Below are positions 15,797-23,390 of a stretch of DNA of 64,000 bases, one piece after another. This DNA is from UMGS1484 sp045593325 (GTDB lineage: Bacteria; Bacillota; Clostridia; Oscillospirales; Acutalibacteraceae), in NCBI GenBank assembly GCA_045593325.1, contig JAZNWL010000067.1, forward strand, positions 1-64,000. The letters run 5' to 3'. Position numbers and translations under genes: made by a program. Each line of letters starts with the position of its first letter. The first letter of the stretch is position 1. A model generated the notes under the pieces. That model was given only the letters and a program-made list of their open reading frames with translations, made no database searches and was not told the origin of the DNA.

Positions 15797-16498
15797 CTAT
15801 GCACTTGCATTGTTGCCGAAACACAACTCGAACAATTCGCCCAGTCCCAAGTCTACCAGCCAGATGATGACCAAAGCGATGGCACAGAAACCCAAAACAA
15901 CCAGAGTGTTTTTCACAACACTGCGGGGGCCGGGCCATACAACTTTTTTCAGTTCCGACTTGTATTCCCGCACAAATTTGAAAATCTTGCGGGGAATGGT
16001 CAGAGCGCCGGTTTCTTTGCATACCACTGCGTCATGTGCCAACACGCCTGCTGCGCAAACCACAACAGAAGCGATGCTGCCGATTACGGCCAGCAACATA
16101 AACATAGTGTAAGAAAGAGTTGCGCCTGCCACGCGGCCCATGTCAACATAAGCCACGGGGTCATCTGCAATAAACACAACCAGCAAAATGCTTGCCAGTA
16201 CACCGGTTACCAAAGCGGTTCCGTTCCAGCCTTTTTTCTTGGAAACAAGGCCCAACACCATGGAAAGTGCGGTTAAAATAACCAGAACAAACGCACCGAA
16301 GAAATAGCCGCCTTTAAAGGTGGTCATCCCGGCACCAAGTTGTTCGGACAGATCGCCGCCCATGGCGCATTGCAACCCGTTCAAGGTTGCGGTTTGTTCG
16401 GAAACGGTCACGTCAACAAAGGGGAAGAAAAATGCCACTAAAGTTCCAACTGCCAAAAGAACAGCCAAAACCCGCAATACGTTACTTGCAAATTTCAT
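15797..16498 (-). CDS. secE: SecE translocase subunit with extra N-terminal membrane domain
   Basis: 233 residues, whereas single-TM Firmicutes SecE is about 60-70. The last 65 residues are a normal SecE: amphipathic helix (R-K-I-F-K-F-V-R-E-Y-K-S-E-L-K-K-V-V-W-P) and one TM helix. The first 160 residues contain four hydrophobic segments (about 7-28, 65-88, 98-112, 128-150) of no recognised family. The ATG at 16498 is preferred to the GTG at 16501, since AGGAGG (16507-16512) is then eight bases away. Position between rpmG and nusG supports secE. It is one uninterrupted frame, so the fusion is encoded, not an annotation join. Confidence 0.88.
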   Translation of the reverse strand: MKFASNVLRVLAVLLAVGTLVAFFFPFVDVTVSEQTATLNGLQCAMGGDLSEQLGAGMTTFKGGYFFGAFVLVILTALSMVLGLVSKKKGWNGTALVTGVLASILLVVFIADDPVAYVDMGRVAGATLSYTMFMLLAVIGSIASVVVCAAGVLAHDAVVCKETGALTIPRKIFKFVREYKSELKKVVWPGPRSVVKNTLVVLGFCAIALVIIWLVDLGLGELFELCFGNNASA

Positions 16499-16510
16499 CA
16501 CTTTGTCCTC

Positions 16511-16660
16511 CTATTTGGTTTCCCGATGGAGTGTGTGCTTCCTGCAAAATCTGCAATACTTGTTCATCTCAAGACGATCGGGATTGTTCTTCTTGTTTTT
16601 GATGGTGTCGTAATTGCGTTGTTTGCACTCTGTGCATGCCATTGTAATTTTTACTCTCAT
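16511..16660 (-). CDS. rpmG: 50S ribosomal protein L33
   Basis: A 49-residue protein starting MRVKITMACTECKQRNY and ending H-T-L-H-R-E-T-K, with two zinc-type pairs (C-x-x-C near residues 9-12 and 36-39). AGGAGG at 16669-16674 sets the start. Its stop codon overlaps the secE ribosome-binding site, implying translational coupling. First gene of the secE-nusG-L11-L1 transcript. Confidence 0.95.
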   Translation of the reverse strand: MRVKITMACTECKQRNYDTIKNKKNNPDRLEMNKYCRFCRKHTLHRETK

Positions 16661-16843
16661 TCATGGCACCTCCTGATTTTCGGAATTTTACCCTCGGCAA
16701 GGTGGAAACCTTGCCGAAAGATCCTCCCTCTTCCTTAGGCGATTTTCGGTGAAATTCTTTCGCAAAGATGCCCAATCTTATAGCCGTTTGACCACGGCGC
16801 GAAAAAAGTTGTACAAAAAAAAGACCCTCGGAGAGGTATAGTC

Positions 16844-16872
16844 AATATACCACACTCCTCCCCAAAGGTCAA
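16844..16872 (-). promoter_or_regulatory. Sigma-A promoter of rpmG-secE-nusG operon
   Basis: Leftward TTGACC (16867-16872), 17-bp spacer, TATATT (16844-16849). The approximately 175-nt leader contains a perfect 10-bp stem TCGGCAAGGT/ACCTTGCCGA with a GGAA-type loop (16694-16717). The rest of the 394-base gap to pgm holds only the two divergent promoters. Confidence 0.8.
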
Positions 16873-16985
16873 GAGTTTTTTTGCCATTTTTCCCTGGTTT
16901 TCCTTGATTTTTCTTGACTCTTGTGGCATATCGGGCTTTTTTATCCCATATCTTGTGGAAGAAAGAAATCATAATCCCGGAAACA

Positions 16986-17014
16986 TTGACAAAAAACCGT
17001 ATTTGTATTATTAT
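16986..17014 (+). promoter_or_regulatory. Sigma-A promoter of the phosphoglucomutase gene
   Basis: TTGACA (16986-16991), 17-bp spacer, TATTAT (17009-17014); AAGGAGG at 17038-17044 and ATG at 17055. Confidence 0.8.
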
Positions 17015-17054
17015 TTACATATAATAATGTATCATATAAGGAGGCAGTCAAAAC

Positions 17055-18758
17055 ATGGATATTCAAGAATTATATAACCAATGGTTAAAAGAGGCCACCG
17101 AGGATGCCGATTTAATTCCCGAACTTACCGACATTCAGGGAAAAGAAGATGAAATCTTCGACCGCTTTTATCGGGAACTGGAATTCGGTACCGCAGGGCT
17201 TCGGGGTGTGATTGGTGCGGGAACCAACCGCATGAACATTTACACCGTTCGCAAAGCCACCCAGGGTCTCGCCCAATATATTCTGTCCGAAGGGGGCAAC
17301 TCTGCCGCCATCGCTTACGACAGCCGCATTAAATCCGACCTGTTTGCACGGGAAGCCGCCCGGGTGCTGGCCGCCAACGGCATTACCGTTCACCTTTACA
17401 AAGAACTGATGCCCACCCCCATGCTTTCCTACGCTGTGCGTCAACTGGGTTGCACCGCCGGCATCGTGGTCACCGCCAGCCACAACCCCTCCAAATACAA
17501 CGGCTACAAAGCCTATGGCAGTGACGGTTGCCAACTGAGTGTGGAAAACAGCGCAAAGGTGCTGGACTTTGTGGATCAGGTTGCCATGTTCGGGGGGGCC
17601 AAGCTTGTGGATTTTGACAAAGCTCTGGCAGACGGCACCATTCAATATATTTCCGACCAGCTCATTGAAAAATATCTGAACGAAGTGGCTTCCTATGCCA
17701 TTGAACCGGTCACCACCGACCTGAAGGTGATTTACACCCCCTTGAACGGCACCGGGAACAAGCCCGTTCGCGCTATTTTGGATAAAATCGGCGTGAAAAA
17801 CGTTACCATTGTAAAAGAACAGGAATTGCCCGACGGCAACTTCCCCACCGCGCCTTATCCCAATCCTGAAATTCGCCAGGCCTTTGAATGTGCTTTGAAT
17901 CTTGCCAAAACCGTTCCTGCCGACCTGCTTCTTGCCACCGACCCCGATGCCGACCGTGTGGGTATTGCCGTGGCAGACGGGGACGGATATACCTTGATGA
18001 GCGGCAACGAAGTAGGGGCATTGCTGCTGGATTACGTTTTGTCCCGCCGTGCCGCCAAAGGCACTTTGCCCCAAAATCCCGTGGCAGTAAAAACCATTGT
18101 TTCCACCCAACTGGCCGCCAAGGTTGCCGCCAAATACAACTGCCAACTGATTGACGTTCTTACAGGGTTCAAATACATTGGGGAACAAGTTGGTTTGCTG
18201 GAAGCCAAAGGGGAAGAAAACCGCTTTGTGTTCGGCTTTGAAGAAAGTTACGGCTACAACATGAGCACTTGCGTGCGGGATAAAGACGCCGTGATCACTT
18301 CCATGATGATTTGTGAAATGGCTGCCTACTACAAAGGCCAAGGTAAATCTTTACTGACGGTTCTTGCTGACCTTTACAAAGAACACGGCATTTTCTGCTG
18401 CAGCCAGAACAGTTTCACCTTCGAAGGTGCCGCCGGTATGGAAAAAATGAAAAACATTATGGCTTCTCTCCGTGCCAACCCTCCCAAAGAAGCTGCCGGG
18501 GAACCCATCACCGCCATTCTGGACTACGGTACCCGTTTGGAAACCAACACCGTCACCGGGGAACAAACCCCCATCACCCTGCCCAAATCCGAAGTGCTGT
18601 ACTATCGCCTGGGCAATGACGGAGACAATATTATTGTTCGTCCTTCCGGCACCGAACCCAAAATCAAAATTTATATCACCGCCATCGCCGATACCGAAGA
18701 AAAGGCAAAAGCCAAATCGGACGCTTGGCTGAATGAATTCAAAGCCAAGTTTAACTAA
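17055..18758 (+). CDS. Phospho-sugar mutase (phosphoglucomutase type)
   Basis: 567 residues of the alpha-D-phosphohexomutase superfamily, interconverting glucose-1-phosphate and glucose-6-phosphate (or the mannose equivalents). All four signature loops are present: catalytic serine S142 in TASHNP, metal loop DPDADR, sugar loop GFEESYG and phosphate loop RPSGTEPK. Length and the N-terminal F-G-T-A-G-L-R-G motif match the long PgcA/YbbT-related Firmicutes form. Monocistronic, with its own promoter and terminator. It would feed cell-wall and polysaccharide precursor pools; substrate preference is not readable. Confidence 0.92.
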   Translation: MDIQELYNQWLKEATEDADLIPELTDIQGKEDEIFDRFYRELEFGTAGLRGVIGAGTNRMNIYTVRKATQGLAQYILSEGGNSAAIAYDSRIKSDLFAREAARVLAANGITVHLYKELMPTPMLSYAVRQLGCTAGIVVTASHNPSKYNGYKAYGSDGCQLSVENSAKVLDFVDQVAMFGGAKLVDFDKALADGTIQYISDQLIEKYLNEVASYAIEPVTTDLKVIYTPLNGTGNKPVRAILDKIGVKNVTIVKEQELPDGNFPTAPYPNPEIRQAFECALNLAKTVPADLLLATDPDADRVGIAVADGDGYTLMSGNEVGALLLDYVLSRRAAKGTLPQNPVAVKTIVSTQLAAKVAAKYNCQLIDVLTGFKYIGEQVGLLEAKGEENRFVFGFEESYGYNMSTCVRDKDAVITSMMICEMAAYYKGQGKSLLTVLADLYKEHGIFCCSQNSFTFEGAAGMEKMKNIMASLRANPPKEAAGEPITAILDYGTRLETNTVTGEQTPITLPKSEVLYYRLGNDGDNIIVRPSGTEPKIKIYITAIADTEEKAKAKSDAWLNEFKAKFN

Positions 18759-18762
18759 ATAT

Positions 18763-18807
18763 AAAAAACAGCGGGTAACCTCTAACCGGGTTGCCCGCTG
18801 TTTTTTT
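18763..18807. terminator. Bidirectional terminator overlapping the AraC gene end
   Basis: AACAGCGGG-T-AACC pairs with GGTT-G-CCCGCTGTT, T-run on the plus side and A-run on the other. The stem lies across the last codons and stop of the leftward AraC gene (stop at 18782-18784), so the hairpin partly encodes its C-terminus. Confidence 0.85.
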
Positions 18808-19621
18808 GTTGCCTATACGTTCGGGGGCTGACCCCCACCCGTTTTTTAAACATCCGGGAAAAGGTAAGGATATCCTTATACCCGCAGGCGGCCGCCACTT
18901 CCCCCACGGTGAATGCGGTATACTGTAACAACCGTTTTGCCTGCTCCACCCGTTTGCTCATGATAAAATCATTGGTGGTGGTTTGGCAAAATTCCCGAAA
19001 CAAAGTAAGTAAATACTTCCGACAAATGGGGATTTGCGCCGCCACACATTCGGCAGACAAAGATTCCTCCTCCAAGTGGTTCATAATATAGTCCACTGCT
19101 TTATTGAAATATACCCTTCGTTTGGTAACTTCGGTGGGTCGGTCAGAAGAAAGCCGGCGATTTTCTATCATCCCTTTGAAAAAAGCATACAGCCGTATTT
19201 TGTGTTCGATTTGCCATGCAAAATCATCAAAGGGAATCTGTTCGGTTTTTTGATGCAAGCCATGAAGGTGCTCCAAATCCCCAAAGGTACCAATGGGGTG
19301 TTCCCGTGAAAACCCCATGGCCCGACAAAGTTCTTCGCATTCGGTGCCGTCAAAATGCACCCAAACATATTGCCAAGGGTCTTTATCGTCCGACTGATAA
19401 ACAAAAGGCGTTTGAGGATAAATCAAAAAGGCGTCTCCTTTTTGGGGTGTGTAGGTTTTTCCGTTTACCGTGAACCGCCCTGAACCACCCAATACCAGAT
19501 GAAGCAAATAGTCATCGCGACAACCACTCACTTTGTTTCCTTTTTGTGTGGTTTCATGCCACGACACTTTATGCACCAATCCTTGTTGTTTTTCAACAGT
19601 AGGATTTTCTTTTACCAACAT
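18782..19621 (-). CDS. AraC-family transcriptional regulator
   Basis: 279 residues: N-terminal cupin-like sensor domain (about 15-150; typical H-L-V-L-G-G-S-G-R-F-x-V-x-G and P-G/K-D-A-F-L-I-Y-P motifs) and a C-terminal double helix-turn-helix (about 175-272; A-A-x-C-G-Y-K-D-I-L-T-F-S-R-M-F-K-K). Such regulators bind a sugar and activate adjacent carbohydrate genes. It is divergent from the GH31 glycosidase gene 144 bases away, which is therefore the likely target. Weak TAGACA-18-TAAAAT (19655-19684) may be its promoter. Confidence 0.88.
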   Translation of the reverse strand: MLVKENPTVEKQQGLVHKVSWHETTQKGNKVSGCRDDYLLHLVLGGSGRFTVNGKTYTPQKGDAFLIYPQTPFVYQSDDKDPWQYVWVHFDGTECEELCRAMGFSREHPIGTFGDLEHLHGLHQKTEQIPFDDFAWQIEHKIRLYAFFKGMIENRRLSSDRPTEVTKRRVYFNKAVDYIMNHLEEESLSAECVAAQIPICRKYLLTLFREFCQTTTNDFIMSKRVEQAKRLLQYTAFTVGEVAAACGYKDILTFSRMFKKRVGVSPRTYRQQKNSGQPG

Positions 19622-19654
19622 TTTTCTTTTCCTTTCTCGGAGTATTTTAACGTC

Positions 19655-19712
19655 ATTTTACCATGTTTCCATGTTCTTTGTCTATAGAAAAGTTCGTTTT
19701 TCCTTTTATACT
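19655..19712. promoter_or_regulatory. Divergent AraC / GH31 control region
   Basis: Leftward TAGACA (19679-19684), 18 bp, TAAAAT (19655-19660) for the regulator. Rightward a good -10, TATACT (19707-19712), lacks a -35 match at the right distance, which fits a promoter needing an activator such as the adjacent AraC protein. Confidence 0.45.
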
Positions 19713-19764
19713 GAAATTGAAAAAAGGATTTCTTCTACTAATTTCCAAGGAAGGTTGAGAAACG

Positions 19765-22700
19765 ATGAAGTTTGGTTCGATCACCCGTCTGTTGATAATA
19801 CTATTGGCATTGTGCCTTGCACTGCCAACGCCCTTGACGGCATTGGCATCAGAATCCTCAAATAATTCGGTTGAACAGATTGAAGAAAGGAGCGGTTCCG
19901 CTGTGACCACTGCATCTACCACCGGTGCCATTGGTAAGTTAATGGGTACCTATACCAAGTCCGGCAGCAAAATCACCCTGCAAGCCCAAAACGGGGTTAT
20001 GACCTTGAATTTCTGCAAGGACAACATGGTGCGGGTACGCATTGCCCCCACCGAAAAGGATTTCCTGGCTGACAACCCCAACCTGCAAGCAGTTAAAAAA
20101 TTTGACAGCGACTTTGATGCCGTTGCCTTGACGGTAAAAGATACCGAAACTGCCCTGGAAATCAAGACCAACGGGTTGACCGTCTTGGTGAACAAAACCA
20201 CCCTGGCTTTAACCTACAAAGACAAAAACGGTTCGGTGATCACCAAAAACACCGCCACAAATCCCACGGGATTTGAAGGAGAAGGCAAGTGGGTAAACTT
20301 CCAACGGGATGCCGGTGGCATCGAGGAACACTTCTATGGCCTGGGCGCCGCACCCACCAGCGGTTTTACCTCGGTGGATTGGCGAAACAGATCTTATGAT
20401 CTATGGATGCTGGACACCGGGGTTCACGCCATTACCCCCTTTTATTATTCCACAGCGGGTTACGGTATTTACCTGAACAATTCTAACAAGGGTAAAATTT
20501 CTTTCAGAACCACCTGTGCCATTGAAATCGAAGGTGGAGAACTGGACTATTACTTTATTTACGGCCCTTCGTTCAAAGACATTCAGTCAAACTTCGGAGA
20601 ACTGTGCGGCACCATTGCCATGCCTCCTTTGTCTTCCTTAGGATTGACCTATCGCGGGGCTTTGAATTTCACCGATGAACAGTTGATTTCGGCAATTAAA
20701 GATTTTCAGAATGCGGATATCGCGGTGGACACGGTGGGGGTTGAACCCGGTTGGCAAACCGCCACCTACCCCTGCACCTACGTGTGGAGCAACAAATTCC
20801 CCGATCCCGCCGAATTCATCAAATCCATTCATAATTTAGGCGTGAAGGTAAACCTGTGGGAACATCCCTTCGTTCACACCCAATCTCCCATTTATGATTC
20901 CATTAAGCCCTATTCTTTGACTTCCGAAACCTTGAGTGTAAATGCCGGCGATAAAAATTATGGTTTTCAGGGATTGGTTCCTGACTTCACCCTGCCTGAC
21001 ACCAAAGAGATCTATTGGCAGATCCACAATCAAAATCTGGCATCCATCGGGGTGGACGGTTTTAAAATCGACGAAACCGACAGTTGGGTTTGCGGCTCTG
21101 AATTGGACATTACCTTTCCCGGTGGTTTGTCTGCCAACGCCTATCACAATATCATGGGAACGTTAACGGTCAACAACATGGCTGACCATTACAAGACGGA
21201 ATACAACAAGCGAATTTTCACCTTTAGCCGAGGAAATTACACCGGCATGCAACGGTATGCCACCACCGCCTATTCCGACACTTACGGCTTCAGTCAATAT
21301 TTGATGACAGTAATTGCCCAATCCTATTCCGGCACCTATTTTACCCCGGAAGTACGGGGTGCTTCCACTTCCAATGATGTGGATTATATGCGCCGCACCC
21401 AGATGATGTTTATGACTCCCTTTGCCATGAACAACGAATGGATCGACGGACAAGACGTGTTGGACCGTTCCCAGGCAGTCATTGATAACTACAAAAAATA
21501 CAACCACCTTTACTATTCTTTGATTCCCTATAAATACTCCCTGTTCTGGCAACAGCACACCAAGGGGCTTTCGGTGATTCGTGCCTTACCTATGGAATTT
21601 CAAGAAGACCAAGAAACCTATTCGGTGAAAAATCAATTCCTGTTGGGAGATTCTATTCTGGTTGCGCCCATCAACAGCACCAACCAAAAAGCTGCCCGCT
21701 CCATTTACCTTCCCGCCGGTGCCCATTGGGTAGATTACGAAACCGGATACGTTTATGAAGGAGGGCAATCCATCTCCTATACTGCCAATGCCGACGTTTT
21801 GCCCTTGTTTATTCGCAAAGGAGCAATTATTCCCACCGGGGCGGTAGGAAAAAACACCTCAGACAAAGGCGATACCACCATTACTTATGACCTATACCCC
21901 ACCGATGCGAAAACCGATTTCACGTTGTACGAAGATGACGGTGAAAGTTACGATTACGAAAAAGGCAAATATGCCACCACCGAACTTTCTTTGGAAAAAA
22001 GCGCCAACACCATTACCTTTACTGCCGCTCAACGTACCGACGGTTATAAAATTGCCAACCGAAATGCCGTTGCCAAAGTTCATTACCGCACCAAGCCCTA
22101 TGCCGTCGCCCTGAACGGAACCAATCTGGAACAAGTGGCATCCTTTGACGCCTTTGAAAGTGCAACCGGCAACGTTTGGTTTTATAACGACGGCGAGAAA
22201 GATTCCGAAAAAATCGTATACGTAAAATACAACGATACCGGGAAAACACAAACAGTCACCTTGAACGTTGGGGAAGAACCGGAACAAATCTTACCGGGAG
22301 AAACGCCCTCCACCGCCGTTCGCTTCGAATGTGAAGATACCGGCAACAAATTCAGAGGTACCACCACCAAATCGCTGGCATCCGCTTCCGGTGAAAAAGT
22401 GGTTGCCAACGTGGGCAACAATGGACGCAATCATTTCACCATGAATATCACCATGGAAGAAGATGGTGTGTATCCGGTAGATATTGCCTTTGCTAACGGC
22501 GAACAACTCCGCACCTGTTACCTTGAGGTCAACCAAGAAGAAGGGCGCGAGTTCTATTTCTATTCCACCGGCGGCTTTGACAGAATCTCCACCATTTGCA
22601 CCAATTTGCCTTTGAAAAAAGGTACCAACACCTTGCGGTTTTACACCCTGCAAGGAGAAGGTTGGGCACCTGATTTTGACTACATTGACGTGTATGAGGA

Positions 22701-23331
22701 TTCCCCCGTACAACAAACAACAGGTGGAATATACCGCTTACCCTCACAAGGAACAGCCATAGGTACATTTGTGGAAGAAAACCCATTCGCCATGGAAAAA
22801 CAAGTAATTAACGGCTTGGCAGGAGAAACCAAACAATTCCAATTTAACGGGATTTTTTCTCAAAAGAATCAACCGGGCGAAGTTACCCTTTGCTATGCCA
22901 ATATCGGTGACAAAAACGGTTCCCTTACCATTACGGTAAACGGGCAATCTAAAGTATTGTACCTGCCTCCCACCCATTCTCCCCATCAATTCAGTAGAGT
23001 TTCGGTTGCCATGGATTTCGTAACCGGAGAAAACACCGTTACCTTAACCGGGGATATCCAAACGGATTGTGATAACACGGGAATTACCGTAGAAGCCATT
23101 ATGGTTCCTTCCATTGGATTTACCGATACACCATTCACCTACGGTGACGTAAACCAAGATACTAAAATTGATGCCAAAGATGCCTTGCAAGTATTGAAAT
23201 ATGCGGTGGATCAAATTGATTTAACCGAAATCCAAAAGAAAGCCGCTAATGTAAACAAGGATGATGCCATCAATGCCAAAGATGCCTTGGAAATTTTGAA
23301 AAAGTCGGTAAATAAACCCGCTTGTTTCTAA
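19765..23331 (+). CDS. Secreted GH31 glycosidase with carbohydrate-binding modules and dockerin
   Basis: 1188 residues. Signal peptide about 1-29. Galactose-mutarotase-like N-domain (60-260), GH31 (beta/alpha)8 barrel (about 270-610) with nucleophile D436 in GFKIDETD and probable acid/base Asp in AYSDTYGF, proximal and distal beta domains to about 830, a CBM35-like module (about 855-975; R-F-E-C-E-D start, D-F-D-Y-I-D-V end), a second similar beta module (about 985-1120), and a C-terminal type I dockerin (GDVNQDTKIDAKDA, ANVNKDDAINAKDA). GH31 enzymes are alpha-glucosidases, alpha-xylosidases or transglycosylases; specificity is not certain. GAAGG precedes the ATG. It is the only clear glycoside hydrolase with intact catalytic residues in the window. 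Confidence 0.92.
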   Translation: MKFGSITRLLIILLALCLALPTPLTALASESSNNSVEQIEERSGSAVTTASTTGAIGKLMGTYTKSGSKITLQAQNGVMTLNFCKDNMVRVRIAPTEKDFLADNPNLQAVKKFDSDFDAVALTVKDTETALEIKTNGLTVLVNKTTLALTYKDKNGSVITKNTATNPTGFEGEGKWVNFQRDAGGIEEHFYGLGAAPTSGFTSVDWRNRSYDLWMLDTGVHAITPFYYSTAGYGIYLNNSNKGKISFRTTCAIEIEGGELDYYFIYGPSFKDIQSNFGELCGTIAMPPLSSLGLTYRGALNFTDEQLISAIKDFQNADIAVDTVGVEPGWQTATYPCTYVWSNKFPDPAEFIKSIHNLGVKVNLWEHPFVHTQSPIYDSIKPYSLTSETLSVNAGDKNYGFQGLVPDFTLPDTKEIYWQIHNQNLASIGVDGFKIDETDSWVCGSELDITFPGGLSANAYHNIMGTLTVNNMADHYKTEYNKRIFTFSRGNYTGMQRYATTAYSDTYGFSQYLMTVIAQSYSGTYFTPEVRGASTSNDVDYMRRTQMMFMTPFAMNNEWIDGQDVLDRSQAVIDNYKKYNHLYYSLIPYKYSLFWQQHTKGLSVIRALPMEFQEDQETYSVKNQFLLGDSILVAPINSTNQKAARSIYLPAGAHWVDYETGYVYEGGQSISYTANADVLPLFIRKGAIIPTGAVGKNTSDKGDTTITYDLYPTDAKTDFTLYEDDGESYDYEKGKYATTELSLEKSANTITFTAAQRTDGYKIANRNAVAKVHYRTKPYAVALNGTNLEQVASFDAFESATGNVWFYNDGEKDSEKIVYVKYNDTGKTQTVTLNVGEEPEQILPGETPSTAVRFECEDTGNKFRGTTTKSLASASGEKVVANVGNNGRNHFTMNITMEEDGVYPVDIAFANGEQLRTCYLEVNQEEGREFYFYSTGGFDRISTICTNLPLKKGTNTLRFYTLQGEGWAPDFDYIDVYEDSPVQQTTGGIYRLPSQGTAIGTFVEENPFAMEKQVINGLAGETKQFQFNGIFSQKNQPGEVTLCYANIGDKNGSLTITVNGQSKVLYLPPTHSPHQFSRVSVAMDFVTGENTVTLTGDIQTDCDNTGITVEAIMVPSIGFTDTPFTYGDVNQDTKIDAKDALQVLKYAVDQIDLTEIQKKAANVNKDDAINAKDALEILKKSVNKPACF

Positions 23332-23345
23332 ACTTCATTCACCAA

Positions 23346-23378
23346 AAAGGGACAGTTCCGATGGAACTGTCCCTTTAT
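23346..23378. terminator. Bidirectional terminator between GH31 and ABC genes
   Basis: Perfect stem AAAGGGACAGTTCC/GGAACTGTCCCTTT with a GAT loop; T-rich on the plus side, TTTTTGG on the minus side. It serves the two convergent genes. Confidence 0.85.
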
Positions 23379-23390
23379 TAATTCTTGCGT

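Noticed and set aside
17112..18341. 409-codon frame antisense to the phosphoglucomutase gene
   Set aside because: It mirrors the conserved mutase frame and has no start signals or family features.
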